Source of the DNA: JAFHCF01 sp048497495
GTDB taxonomy: Bacteria > Pseudomonadota > Alphaproteobacteria > Rhizobiales > Ancalomicrobiaceae
DNA length: 19,368 nucleotides
Assembly (NCBI GenBank): GCA_048497495.1
Contig: JAFHCF010000204.1
Span: forward strand, 1-19,368
Direction: 5' to 3'
Each line of letters begins with the position of its first letter. Within the stretch, counting starts at the first letter, position 1. Made by a program: the position numbers and the translations under genes. The notes below the pieces were generated by a model that made no database searches, was not told the origin of the DNA, and was given only the letters and a program-made list of their open reading frames with translations. Below are positions 13,366 to 19,368 of this stretch, one piece after another.

Positions 13366-14455
13366 TGCTCGCCCCGACGCTCCGATCGCACGGCCGAAAT
13401 TCCAACTCGTCTCGATCGCCGAAATCGACTTCGCACGGGGCTCGCCCGACCTCGTGCGGGGGCTTCTCCCGCGTTCGGGGCTCGGCGTGATCTTCGGGCC
13501 GTCCGGGTGCGGCAAGTCGTTCCTCGCCCTCGACGTCGCCCTTCACGTCGGGATGGGGCGGGCTTGGGCATTTCAGCGCACCGAACAGGCCGGCGTCGTC
13601 TACATCGCGGCGGAAGGGGCCGAAGGCTTCCGACGGCGCGTCGTCGCGGCGCGTGACCGCCTCGGCGCCTGGGAAGCGCAATTCGCCATGATCGCGGCGG
13701 CACCGAACCTCGGGGCTTCCCCCGGCGACGGTCCCGAACTCGTCGCCTCGATCCGCGCTCAAACCCTCTCGCAAGGTTGGTCACCCGGCCTCGTCGTGAT
13801 CGACACCACCGCCCGCGTCATTCCCGGCGTCGAAGAGAACTCGTCGAAGGACATGGGGCGCTTCGTCGACAATGCCGATCTGATCGCCCGCGAGCTTCGA
13901 TGCCTCGTCCTGCTGGTGCACCACACCGGCAAGAACCCGGAAGCCGGTATGCGCGGTTCCACGGCGCTCCACGGCGCGGCGGACGTCGAATGGTCCGTCT
14001 CGATCGAAGACGGCGTCCGCTCGGTTCGATTGGCGAAGTCGAAGGACGGGGCCGACAATCTCGCGTGGTCCTTCGCCCTGGCGGTGGTGGAGATCGGCAC
14101 CGACGACGACGGCGAGCCTATCACGACATGCGTCGTCGAGAACGTCTCCGAGCCGAGTTTCGGCAGTGCCGGCAAGCCGAAACGGCTCACTTACCCGCCG
14201 AGCCTCAAGCTGCTGATGGTGGCCTTCACGGCGGCTCTCTCCGATCACGGGGAAGACGTACGCCCGTTCCGAGATGGGCCGATCGTCCGTGCCGTCGCTC
14301 GCGACCACATCCGCGACGCCTTCATCGAACGGCACTCCGCCGACGACACGGACAGCCGAACCCGGGCCTTCCGGCGAGCAATCGCAAGTGCCGTCGAACG
14401 CCGCGAATTGATCTCGGCCGAAGTCGATCGGAGGCCCTTCATATGGCAACCTTGA
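13355..14455 (+). CDS. RepA-like hexameric helicase/AAA_25 ATPase
   Basis: A 366-residue RecA-fold ATPase like the plasmid RepA helicases and phage DnaB-like ATPases (AAA_25). Walker A is GPSGCGKS (48-55), Walker B is LVVID (146-150), and the downstream signature HHTGKNPEAGMRGSTALHGA (189-208) is typical. The C-terminal 110 residues are less conserved and may form a winged helix. It should unwind or remodel DNA for replication of the excised element; no primase or initiator gene was found nearby. ATG 13355 is preferred because homology starts just after it; the longer frame to 13280 runs through the upstream gene. The ruvC-like gene starts inside its 3' end. Confidence 0.88.
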   Translation: MNADARPDAPIARPKFQLVSIAEIDFARGSPDLVRGLLPRSGLGVIFGPSGCGKSFLALDVALHVGMGRAWAFQRTEQAGVVYIAAEGAEGFRRRVVAARDRLGAWEAQFAMIAAAPNLGASPGDGPELVASIRAQTLSQGWSPGLVVIDTTARVIPGVEENSSKDMGRFVDNADLIARELRCLVLLVHHTGKNPEAGMRGSTALHGAADVEWSVSIEDGVRSVRLAKSKDGADNLAWSFALAVVEIGTDDDGEPITTCVVENVSEPSFGSAGKPKRLTYPPSLKLLMVAFTAALSDHGEDVRPFRDGPIVRAVARDHIRDAFIERHSADDTDSRTRAFRRAIASAVERRELISAEVDRRPFIWQP

Positions 14456-15045
14456 ACCCCATGCGGACAGGCGGACAAGGCGGACAAATGTCCGGTTGTC
14501 CGGGCGGCGGACAGGCGGACAATCCGGACACCCCTATAGGGGTGGTGTCCGGTTGTCCGTCCGTTTCTGCCCACCGTGACGCCTCGCGCCTCGTCCTGGG
14601 CTTCGATCCCGGTCTTTCCGGTGCGGTGGCGGTGGTGACACCTTCGGGTGACCTCGTCACCGCCTGCGATCTCCCGGTGATGGGGGAAGGCAAGGCGGCG
14701 CGGATCGACGCGGCTTCTCTCGCTCGCCTGATCTCGGAATTCGATCCGGCGAAGGCGGTGGTCGAACAGGTCGGATCGATGCCGGGACAGGGTGTCGCCT
14801 CGACCTTCGCCTTCGGCCGTGCCGTGGGAGTCCTGGCGGGCGTCCTGGGGGCGATGGCGGTTCCGACGGTGTATGTGGCGCCCGGAACGTGGAAGCGATT
14901 CCACGGGCTTCCCAGCACCAAGGAAGACGCACGCCGAAGGGCGATCGAGCTATGGCCGGCGCACGCCGCGCTCTTCGCCCGCAAGAAAGACCACGGGCGG
15001 GCGGAAGCGGCGCTCATTGCGAGATGGGGGATCGATCGCAAATGA
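14443..15045 (+). CDS. RuvC-like Holliday-junction nuclease
   Basis: A 200-residue protein. Residues 49-200 have the RNase H-like fold of phage and island RuvC proteins: first acid Asp55 in LGFDPGLSG, Glu108 in VVEQV, and Asp183 in KKDHGRAEAALIA, with the KRFHG motif between. It would cut branched replication or recombination intermediates. GGAGG (14430-14434), 8 bases before ATG 14443, supports this start. Residues 8-41 are an unusual glycine- and cysteine-rich extension (TGGQGGQMSGCPGGGQ) encoded by the CGGACA repeat array; it is not part of the fold. Alternative GTG starts lie at 14542 and 14545 inside the array. Overlaps the genes on both sides. Confidence 0.87.
   Translation: MATLNPMRTGGQGGQMSGCPGGGQADNPDTPIGVVSGCPSVSAHRDASRLVLGFDPGLSGAVAVVTPSGDLVTACDLPVMGEGKAARIDAASLARLISEFDPAKAVVEQVGSMPGQGVASTFAFGRAVGVLAGVLGAMAVPTVYVAPGTWKRFHGLPSTKEDARRRAIELWPAHAALFARKKDHGRAEAALIARWGIDRK
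14464..14559 (+). repeat. CGGACA array: two palindromic modules, candidate origin or operator
   Basis: Six direct copies of CGGACA start at 14464, 14472, 14481, 14508, 14516 and 14525, and four inverted copies (TGTCCG) at 14489, 14497, 14546 and 14554. Module A (14464-14502) and module B (14508-14559) each have three direct copies spaced 8 and 9 bases, then two inverted copies 8 bases apart. Module B has 13 extra bases in the middle, including the palindrome CCCCTATAGGGG. The array lies in the coding part of the ruvC-like gene, right after the helicase gene. Iteron-like spacing close to one helical turn and the location fit a replication origin; an operator is the alternative. Confidence 0.85.
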
Positions 15046-15305
15046 CCATCGCCGCGACGCTCGAAGACCTGGCGGTGACGCTCGCCGCGCGATCGGTCGA
15101 CTACGGCACGCCCGACGTCGCATTCGACCGGGTGGCGCGTCTGTGGTCCGTCATCCTCGGAACCGAGATCACCCCGCACCGCGTCGCCCTCATGCTGGCG
15201 CTGATGATGGCGGCACGGCTGATGGAGAGGGACGACCACCGCGACGGATGGGCGGATCTCGCCGGCTATGCCGTAATCGGATCGACGCTCGGCACCCTGA
15301 ATTAA
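15042..15305 (+). CDS. DUF6378-type protein
   Basis: An 87-residue helical protein with the pattern DYGTPDVAFDRVARLWSVIL, then ITPHRVALMLALMMAARL and HRDGWADLAGYA. This is the layout of DUF6378, a family found in phages and islands. Function unknown; the helical acidic arrangement has a loose resemblance to MazG-like nucleotide hydrolases, which is a guess. It is coupled to the ruvC-like gene by ATGA. After it comes a 53-base gap with an ATGCC-9-GGCAT repeat (15316-15334). Confidence 0.78.
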   Translation: MTIAATLEDLAVTLAARSVDYGTPDVAFDRVARLWSVILGTEITPHRVALMLALMMAARLMERDDHRDGWADLAGYAVIGSTLGTLN

Positions 15306-15358
15306 AAACCGCTCGATGCCGACTCGACTGGCATTCGCCCTGATGCAGGGGAACCCCA

Positions 15359-16015
15359 ATGAGCGAACCCAGAAAGTCACTCGTGCGCAATTTCAAAGCC
15401 GAGGACGCAGCATCATTGCCGCCGCTGCGTCCCGGCGACGATGCGGTGGTCGCCGCCTTCATGGAAAAGCGCAAACAGAAGGCCCGCGCTCCTCTGGTGA
15501 AGATCGACATGTCCAACGGCGTTGCCACGACAACCGTCGGAGAGAGTGGCCATGCCGTCGATCTCATGAAAGCGATGCTGGCCGTGGGTACGGCCGACGA
15601 CACGTTCTTCAACGGCTTGATGTCGGGGATCATCAACGCGGCGAAGACCGGCGGCAAAGTGACCGAGGCCGACGTGAACTTCATCGTGTCGTTCGTCTGT
15701 GGGGTCGAACCGCATGACGAGGTGGAAGCCTTGCTCGCGGTGCAGATGGTGGCAATCCACAACGCGACGATTGCCACCGCGCGGCGGTTCGCTCACGTCG
15801 ACAATATCGCCCAATTGGAAGTTCAGGAACGCACGCTGAACAAGCTCGCTCGCACCTTCACGACACAGGTTGAGGCATTGAAGCGCTACCGCACCGGAGG
15901 GCAACAGAACGTCGTGGTGAAGCACGTCACCGTCAACGAAGGCGGACAGGCGATCGTCGGCGCTGTGACCCATGTGGGGGGAGGGCCGACGAAAAAGAGC
16001 GAGGCGACCTCATGA
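15359..16015 (+). CDS. Conserved island/phage protein of unknown function
   Basis: A 218-residue soluble protein. The middle (about 60-165) is helical, with VDLMKAMLAVGTADDTFFN and a run around HVDNIAQLEVQERTLNKLAR, and the C-terminus carries VVKHVTVNEGGQAIVGAVTH, a phrase I know from many phage and island proteins next to HGGXG-type genes. No function is established. Start at 15359 with AGGGGA about 6 bases upstream. Its stop overlaps the next start as ATGA. Confidence 0.75.
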   Translation: MSEPRKSLVRNFKAEDAASLPPLRPGDDAVVAAFMEKRKQKARAPLVKIDMSNGVATTTVGESGHAVDLMKAMLAVGTADDTFFNGLMSGIINAAKTGGKVTEADVNFIVSFVCGVEPHDEVEALLAVQMVAIHNATIATARRFAHVDNIAQLEVQERTLNKLARTFTTQVEALKRYRTGGQQNVVVKHVTVNEGGQAIVGAVTHVGGGPTKKSEATS

Positions 16016-16269
16016 GCCGTCTCGACGCGGCACGCTGTGCACCCCGTTGCACGGCTCATTCGAAGCGGACCGGGCGTCCGTGCCGAGGTCCCGCCATGAG
16101 TGGGTGGTCGGTATGCCGCTTTCACGGGGCCGGTGGCGGTGGTCCGAAGGGCGCGGCAAATGGGAATTGGCGGGGCGGGGCGTTCACGGCAGAAGCGGTG
16201 GCTGACCGCCGCGACCTTGACGATTTGGTGCGTGCTTCACGGATCGCAGTAAGGTCTCTTGGCGGCTGA
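16012..16269 (+). CDS. HGGXG-motif small protein
   Basis: An 85-residue protein with paired cysteines and a histidine in the order RCAPRCTAH, GRPCRGP, SVCRFHGAGGGGPKGAANGN and WRGGAFT, which fits the HGGXG-motif family with a likely zinc-binding knuckle. Function unknown; the genes are common in prophages and islands. It is the last gene of the overlapping operon, and the IS1 remnant begins 24 bases after it. The C-terminus (LVRASRIAVRSLGG) may have been cut by that insertion, because relatives often continue further. Confidence 0.75.
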   Translation: MSRLDAARCAPRCTAHSKRTGRPCRGPAMSGWSVCRFHGAGGGGPKGAANGNWRGGAFTAEAVADRRDLDDLVRASRIAVRSLGG

Positions 16270-16292
16270 CTTAAGCCTATCAGAACGGTTCC

Positions 16293-16461
16293 GGCAGCGC
16301 AGAACTCGCCGGCATCCTTGAGCAGCTTTGAGACGGTTTGGATGCTCACGTCCGCAATGCGGGTGATCGGCCCGCATGGACGATCCCTCGCCGAGCATGC
16401 TGAGGATTTGGGCGCGATTGGCGATAGGCAGTTGTTCATACCCAGAGACTGGAACTTTCAT
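16293..16461 (-). pseudogene. Truncated, frameshifted IS1-like transposase
   Basis: The minus strand from ATG 16461 reads MKVPVSGYEQLPIANRAQIL then SMLGEGSSMRA, the N-terminal start of IS1-family (InsA-like) proteins. Near 16368 one extra base shifts the frame; in the next frame the match continues as ITRIADVSIQTVSKLLKDAG and then EFCAA. Similarity stops at about 16293, where intact relatives continue with a histidine-rich segment and the catalytic domain. No terminal inverted repeats were identified, so only this fragment remains. It separates the element operon from the right-hand cargo. The 16270-16484 interval has nothing else. Confidence 0.72.
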
Positions 16462-16484
16462 GCTTAGCGCCAAGCTATTTATTG

Positions 16485-17522
16485 TTAATCATCGTATGGA
16501 AGCTGCATCGTGTCGCCGAAGCGTGGGAATACCTTGTCAATCTTTCGTTGGTAGTCACGTACATCTGTTGATAATTTCATGATCGCTTTCACCCCAGCCA
16601 AATGCTGAAGCATGTGCCGGTATCCCTCGTTTTCGGTCAAATGTTGAAATAACTTCTCATTTGGTCGCCCAGAAGATCCACGCTTAACTACTTCTTGAAG
16701 CTTTTCTCTAATTCCAGGCGCAAGGCGGTCGTAGATATCTTCAGTTCTTTTCGCGAAGATCATCGGTCTCTTAACGGATGCCGGATCGTACGTATACCCA
16801 TGTAAACGAAACAGTTCCTTATAGAAATCATCATCAAACGTCTTTACCCATGGTAGGGCATCTACGGATACATATTTTTCGAGCAACTTTATTAGTGCGT
16901 TTTTCGCTCTAATATCCTGGAACCCTGTAGCCTCATCCACCAATGCATCGATTGCAACATTCGTGAGACCCTTTAAGAGTTTCGTTGCTGCTTCCGCAAT
17001 GTGAGCCTGTGACGGGAGTAACTTCCCCGCCATTTTTGCTTCCTGATAGACCCAACAGACGGCTGGCAACAGTTGCGCACGGTATCCAAACCCGACGTTC
17101 CCGCCGAGCCCGCCACCCTTTTCAGTCTCGAAATATATCGGAGTTGACGACCGCACTAACTCACTGGAAATAAAGGGCTCAAGGTTCTTTGCGCGCAAGA
17201 AAACCGGCAAGTTGGCGACCGCTTCTGACCCTCCCGAGCTATTAGGCGTTCGCGTCCTCCCCAGGGCTTCAAGGAACCCAGCTTGGCTGAGAACACGGGT
17301 GTTATCCGCATCGTCCAAGACAGCGCATGGGATGCCGCCGAGTGCGAGAACACCGGAAACAATTGCCTTCCTGATTTCCGCACCTTCGGGGACCTCAATC
17401 CGGTTCCATCGGGCCATGGCACCACGGCGCGCGATATCGCTGCGCCGCTCCGGGGCAAGGTTCCCAGCCCTAGCCTTGCCGCCTCTGCTCTGCGGGGAAT
17501 CGATCATATCGAATCGCTCCAT
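16485..17522 (-). CDS. P63C-domain protein
   Basis: A 345-residue protein whose last third matches the P63C domain: LPWVKTFDDDFYKELFRLHG (223-242), KRPMIFAKRTEDIYDRLAPG (251-270) and KLFQHLTENEGYRHMLQHLA (290-309). The N-terminus has a GGKAR-type basic motif (RGGKARAGNLAPERRSDIAR, 13-32), and the middle has GYRAQLLPAVCWVYQ and LVDEATGFQDIRAK, also found in full-length relatives. The domain's function is unknown; it occurs in prophage and island proteins. GGAG lies 5 bases before ATG 17522 and is part of a GAGCAAGCAT repeat, so autoregulation is possible. The gene is intact although its surroundings are decayed, which suggests selection. Confidence 0.85.
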   Translation of the reverse strand: MERFDMIDSPQSRGGKARAGNLAPERRSDIARRGAMARWNRIEVPEGAEIRKAIVSGVLALGGIPCAVLDDADNTRVLSQAGFLEALGRTRTPNSSGGSEAVANLPVFLRAKNLEPFISSELVRSSTPIYFETEKGGGLGGNVGFGYRAQLLPAVCWVYQEAKMAGKLLPSQAHIAEAATKLLKGLTNVAIDALVDEATGFQDIRAKNALIKLLEKYVSVDALPWVKTFDDDFYKELFRLHGYTYDPASVKRPMIFAKRTEDIYDRLAPGIREKLQEVVKRGSSGRPNEKLFQHLTENEGYRHMLQHLAGVKAIMKLSTDVRDYQRKIDKVFPRFGDTMQLPYDD

Positions 17523-17600
17523 GCTTGCTCCACAGAGCGACCATATGCTTGCTCACACGACGGAGCAAGCACAAGCATCGCACGGTCAATAATGCTTGCT
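17521..17600 (-). promoter_or_regulatory. Cluster of GAGCAAGCAT repeats at the P63C gene start
   Basis: On the plus strand ATGCTTGCTC occurs at 17521-17530 and 17545-17554, its complement GAGCAAGCAC at 17563-17572 (one mismatch), and ATGCTTGCT at 17592-17600. The copies at 17545 and 17563 face each other across 8 bases. The first overlaps the ribosome binding site and start codon of the P63C gene, an arrangement that suits an operator. Confidence 0.6.
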
Positions 17601-17602
17601 AT

Positions 17603-17830
17603 TTACGCCACCCGCTTCTCCGCAGCCGCCTTGGCGATCCCGGTCCGCCGGTCCGGCGTCAACTTGTCGGCGCGCGCGCCCGCCCTTCGCTCCGAGCGCC
17701 TTCGCGGCGGGGTCCCTACCATCACCCACAGGCGCGGACTCCTCGACCTCGCCCGTCGCTTTGCACATGATTTGGATGGTGTAGCCGATCAGGTCGGCGG
17801 GCGCTTCTCGCCTTTATGGCCCCTTAGCAT
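17603..17830 (-). pseudogene. Broken small gene with a GGKAR-type motif
   Basis: From ATG 17830 (AAGGTGAG just before it) the minus strand reads MLRGHKGEKRPP and hits a stop after 13 codons. One missing base there, read in the next frame, gives ADLIGYTIQIMCKATGEVEE and AAKALGAKGGRAR; one extra base in a CG-dinucleotide run near 17675 then restores DKLTPDRRTGIAKAAAEKR up to a stop at 17603. The repaired product of 75 residues has the layout of a common small family in this group (GxKGEKRPADVIG..., ending in GGKAR-LTPERR-IA). The two changes cancel each other and both are in GC runs, so sequencing error is as likely as decay. The ending resembles the P63C protein's N-terminus. Confidence 0.65.
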
Positions 17831-18059
17831 ATCTCACCTTCCCGATACCGCCACACGCGGGGGCAAACGACCACATCAAGTTTCCAGTTGTCAGCTATGC
17901 CTGAGAACCCTTCTAGCGTGTGCCGTACCCACGGAGCGCTATACGGCTGGTCATTTTCGGATGCGCGCAACACTCCCCGGATTTTAGTGGATACTAGACG
18001 GTGCGACGCCTATAATATACAAAGTATCGTTGATCTGACCCGATTCGGAGTAGACCAAG
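17831..18059 (+). promoter_or_regulatory. Promoter region of the AAA ATPase gene
   Basis: The gap between the broken small gene and the ATPase gene contains no gene I can support. A perfect -10 box TATAAT lies at 18011-18016, with a weak -35 candidate TGGATA at 17988-17993 (17-base spacer). The transcript start would be about 35 bases before ATG 18060. A sigma-70-type promoter independent of the element operon fits a cargo gene. Confidence 0.45.
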
Positions 18060-19259
18060 ATGGCGAAGCAAAAAACCCTTTTTGATCTTCCGAAGGCAGT
18101 GCCTGTCTGGGATGACCAGCGGTGGAATATGACGGAGACGATGGCGCAACGTATATTCAGCCCATCATCACCCATCGATGAAGGCCGGTTATTTTCTGGA
18201 AGAATTCAGCAGGTTAGAGATCTTCTTGGTGTTATATACGAACGTGGAGGGCACGCCGTTCTTTACGGTGAACGCGGGGTTGGGAAATCATCGCTGGCGA
18301 ATACGATTGCCGATAAGATTCCGGATGCTGTTACAAATATAAAAATTTATAAAGACAACTGTCGCCCAGATGATAGTTTTTTTGACCTTTGGTCAAAGAT
18401 GTTATGGGATTTTAAGTTTGACGGTGTTGACGCCTCTGAATTTCTAAAGGATGAAGCTCGTGAATTTGTTGTTGTTAAGATCTTAGAATCGCTACCGAAG
18501 GCCACGCAGTATGTATTTATGTTTGATGAGTTCGATCGAATTACAAGCGCATCTGTGAAAATATCTATGGCGGATACTATAAAGCATTTCTCGGACTACC
18601 CTCAAAACATAACTATTGTCATCGTAGGTGTTGGGTTCTCGATTGACGAATTGTTTGGTGCACATCCATCTATTCAGCGGTGTTGTCGGCAAGTGCCGAT
18701 GCCGCGTATGTCGGATTTCGAGCTACTGGACATATTGAACGAACGATACTTTGAGCTCGGACTATCAGTTGCAGACGATATGAAGCAAAAGCTCGTTAAC
18801 CTAGCCCAAGGGCTCCCTGGGTTTGCTCATTTGGCTGGAAGAGAAGCTGCGCTTTCCGCAATTAGACGGAAGTCGCGCACAATTGAAGATTTTGACTACG
18901 CCGTGTCAGTTAAAGAGTCAGTTAGACGAGCGCAAGAATCTATAGTTTCATCGTATAATAAGGCAACATATAGCGCCAAAGAGAACATATATAAAGAAGT
19001 ACTTCTTGCTTGCTCTCTAGCAGAGCGTGACGATAGAGGAAAATTTTCGGCATCAGATGTAAGGAAGTCTCTCAGCGTTCTGTTGGGGCGGAAGGTTGAA
19101 ATATCTGCCTTTGCTCGTCACCTCGCTGCATTTTGCGACAAGGATCGTGGACCAGTGCTGCGAAAGACAGGGAAACGCAAGAGCTTTCAATATCAATTTA
19201 TCGAGGCGACGCTTCAGCCATACATTCTTATGGTCGGAAAGAGAGATGGCTTAATCTGA
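18060..19259 (+). CDS. Orc1/Cdc6-like AAA ATPase
   Basis: A 399-residue ATPase. After a 40-residue leader comes RLFSGRIQQVRDLLGVIYER, then Walker A GERGVGKS (70-77), Walker B VFMFDEFDR (152-160), a sensor strand IVIVGVG (186-192) and a sensor-2-like GLPGFAHLAGREA (251-263). Residues 300-399 look like a winged helix (ENIYKEVLLACSLAE, FSASDVRKSLSVLL, FARHLAAFC). The order fits the Orc1/Cdc6-like group, whose bacterial island members are often annotated only as ATP-binding proteins and may act in DNA handling or defence; no effector domain is visible here. The gene is clearly AT-richer than the chromosomal part. No partner gene follows before the window ends. Confidence 0.8.
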   Translation: MAKQKTLFDLPKAVPVWDDQRWNMTETMAQRIFSPSSPIDEGRLFSGRIQQVRDLLGVIYERGGHAVLYGERGVGKSSLANTIADKIPDAVTNIKIYKDNCRPDDSFFDLWSKMLWDFKFDGVDASEFLKDEAREFVVVKILESLPKATQYVFMFDEFDRITSASVKISMADTIKHFSDYPQNITIVIVGVGFSIDELFGAHPSIQRCCRQVPMPRMSDFELLDILNERYFELGLSVADDMKQKLVNLAQGLPGFAHLAGREAALSAIRRKSRTIEDFDYAVSVKESVRRAQESIVSSYNKATYSAKENIYKEVLLACSLAERDDRGKFSASDVRKSLSVLLGRKVEISAFARHLAAFCDKDRGPVLRKTGKRKSFQYQFIEATLQPYILMVGKRDGLI

Positions 19260-19274
19260 TTTAATTGTTACACT

Positions 19275-19368
19275 TCACCGTCTATTTGCCGCTTCAGACG
19301 CTGCCTTCTTTCTGGCGGCAGGTGTTAGAAGGCTCGCCGCGCACGCGCGCCCCCCCCCCCCCCCCCCC
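19275..19368 (-). CDS. C-terminal end of a cut-off gene with an RKKA motif
   Basis: Reading the minus strand into a TGA at 19275-19277 gives ...AASLLTPAARKKAASEAANRR, which resembles the LTPERRxxIAxxA ending of the GGKAR-type proteins. The codons before it run into a stretch of 19 C at the window edge (19350-19368), which is not trustworthy sequence. The gene, if real, continues beyond the window. Confidence 0.3.
   Translation of the reverse strand, partial: GGGGGGRACAASLLTPAARKKAASEAANRR

Noticed and set aside
14464..14559. A CRISPR array
   Set aside because: The repeat unit is a hexamer with 2-3 base gaps and both orientations, without spacers, and no cas genes are present.
17888..18085. 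65-residue plus-strand frame before the AAA ATPase gene
   Set aside because: It runs across the TATAAT promoter into the ATPase start, with no ribosome binding site or recognisable sequence.

Overview
This window is a GC-rich stretch of an alphaproteobacterial genome, most likely from the order Hyphomicrobiales. The evidence for that is a SigF/NrsF-controlled bufferin operon of the Caulobacter type, OxyR and RraA family members of proteobacterial type, and an accessory island whose small genes are of a kind common in that order. I cannot name the genus. The last 19 bases are a run of C, which looks like a ragged contig end.

Positions 1-9675 are chromosomal. They hold a truncated possible gene at the left edge, a DUF2267 protein and an OxyR-type peroxide regulator with both redox cysteines (minus strand), and a two-gene RraA-like/DHDPS-like operon (plus strand). 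A secreted ten-cysteine protein follows on the minus strand. Next comes a divergent copper-stress locus: sigF-nrsF on the minus strand, and on the plus strand two tandem bufferin precursor genes, then the MNIO maturase (bufB), its partner bufC and a DoxX-like bufD. The intergenic region carries two back-to-back motifs of the form GTAACG-N16-CGWA, one facing each way. This suggests that SigF drives both itself and the metallophore operon. A membrane-bound diguanylate cyclase closes the chromosomal part.

From about 9850 the composition becomes AT-richer and an integrated element begins. It has a complete tyrosine integrase, a decayed antitoxin, an unrecognised AT-rich HTH gene, and then one tightly overlapping plus-strand operon (12493-16269): an AlpA/excisionase-like HTH protein, three small orphans, a RepA-like hexameric helicase/ATPase, a RuvC-like nuclease, a DUF6378-type protein, a conserved island protein and an HGGXG-type zinc-finger-like protein. 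Within the window there are no capsid, terminase, portal or conjugation genes, so a phage satellite or a plasmid-like integrative element fits better than a complete prophage.

The most striking unexplained structure lies inside the 5' end of the ruvC-like gene. Ten copies of the hexamer CGGACA (six direct, four inverted) occupy 96 bp, arranged as two modules with the same layout. It is a candidate replication origin or operator for the element.

The right end (16270-19368) is a patchwork. It has a frameshifted, truncated IS1-like transposase, an intact P63C-domain gene whose start region carries four copies of GAGCAAGCAT or close variants, a small broken gene with a GGKAR-type motif, an AT-rich Orc1/Cdc6-like AAA ATPase, and a cut-off minus-strand fragment. 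These look like cargo genes. The far end of the element is not in the window.
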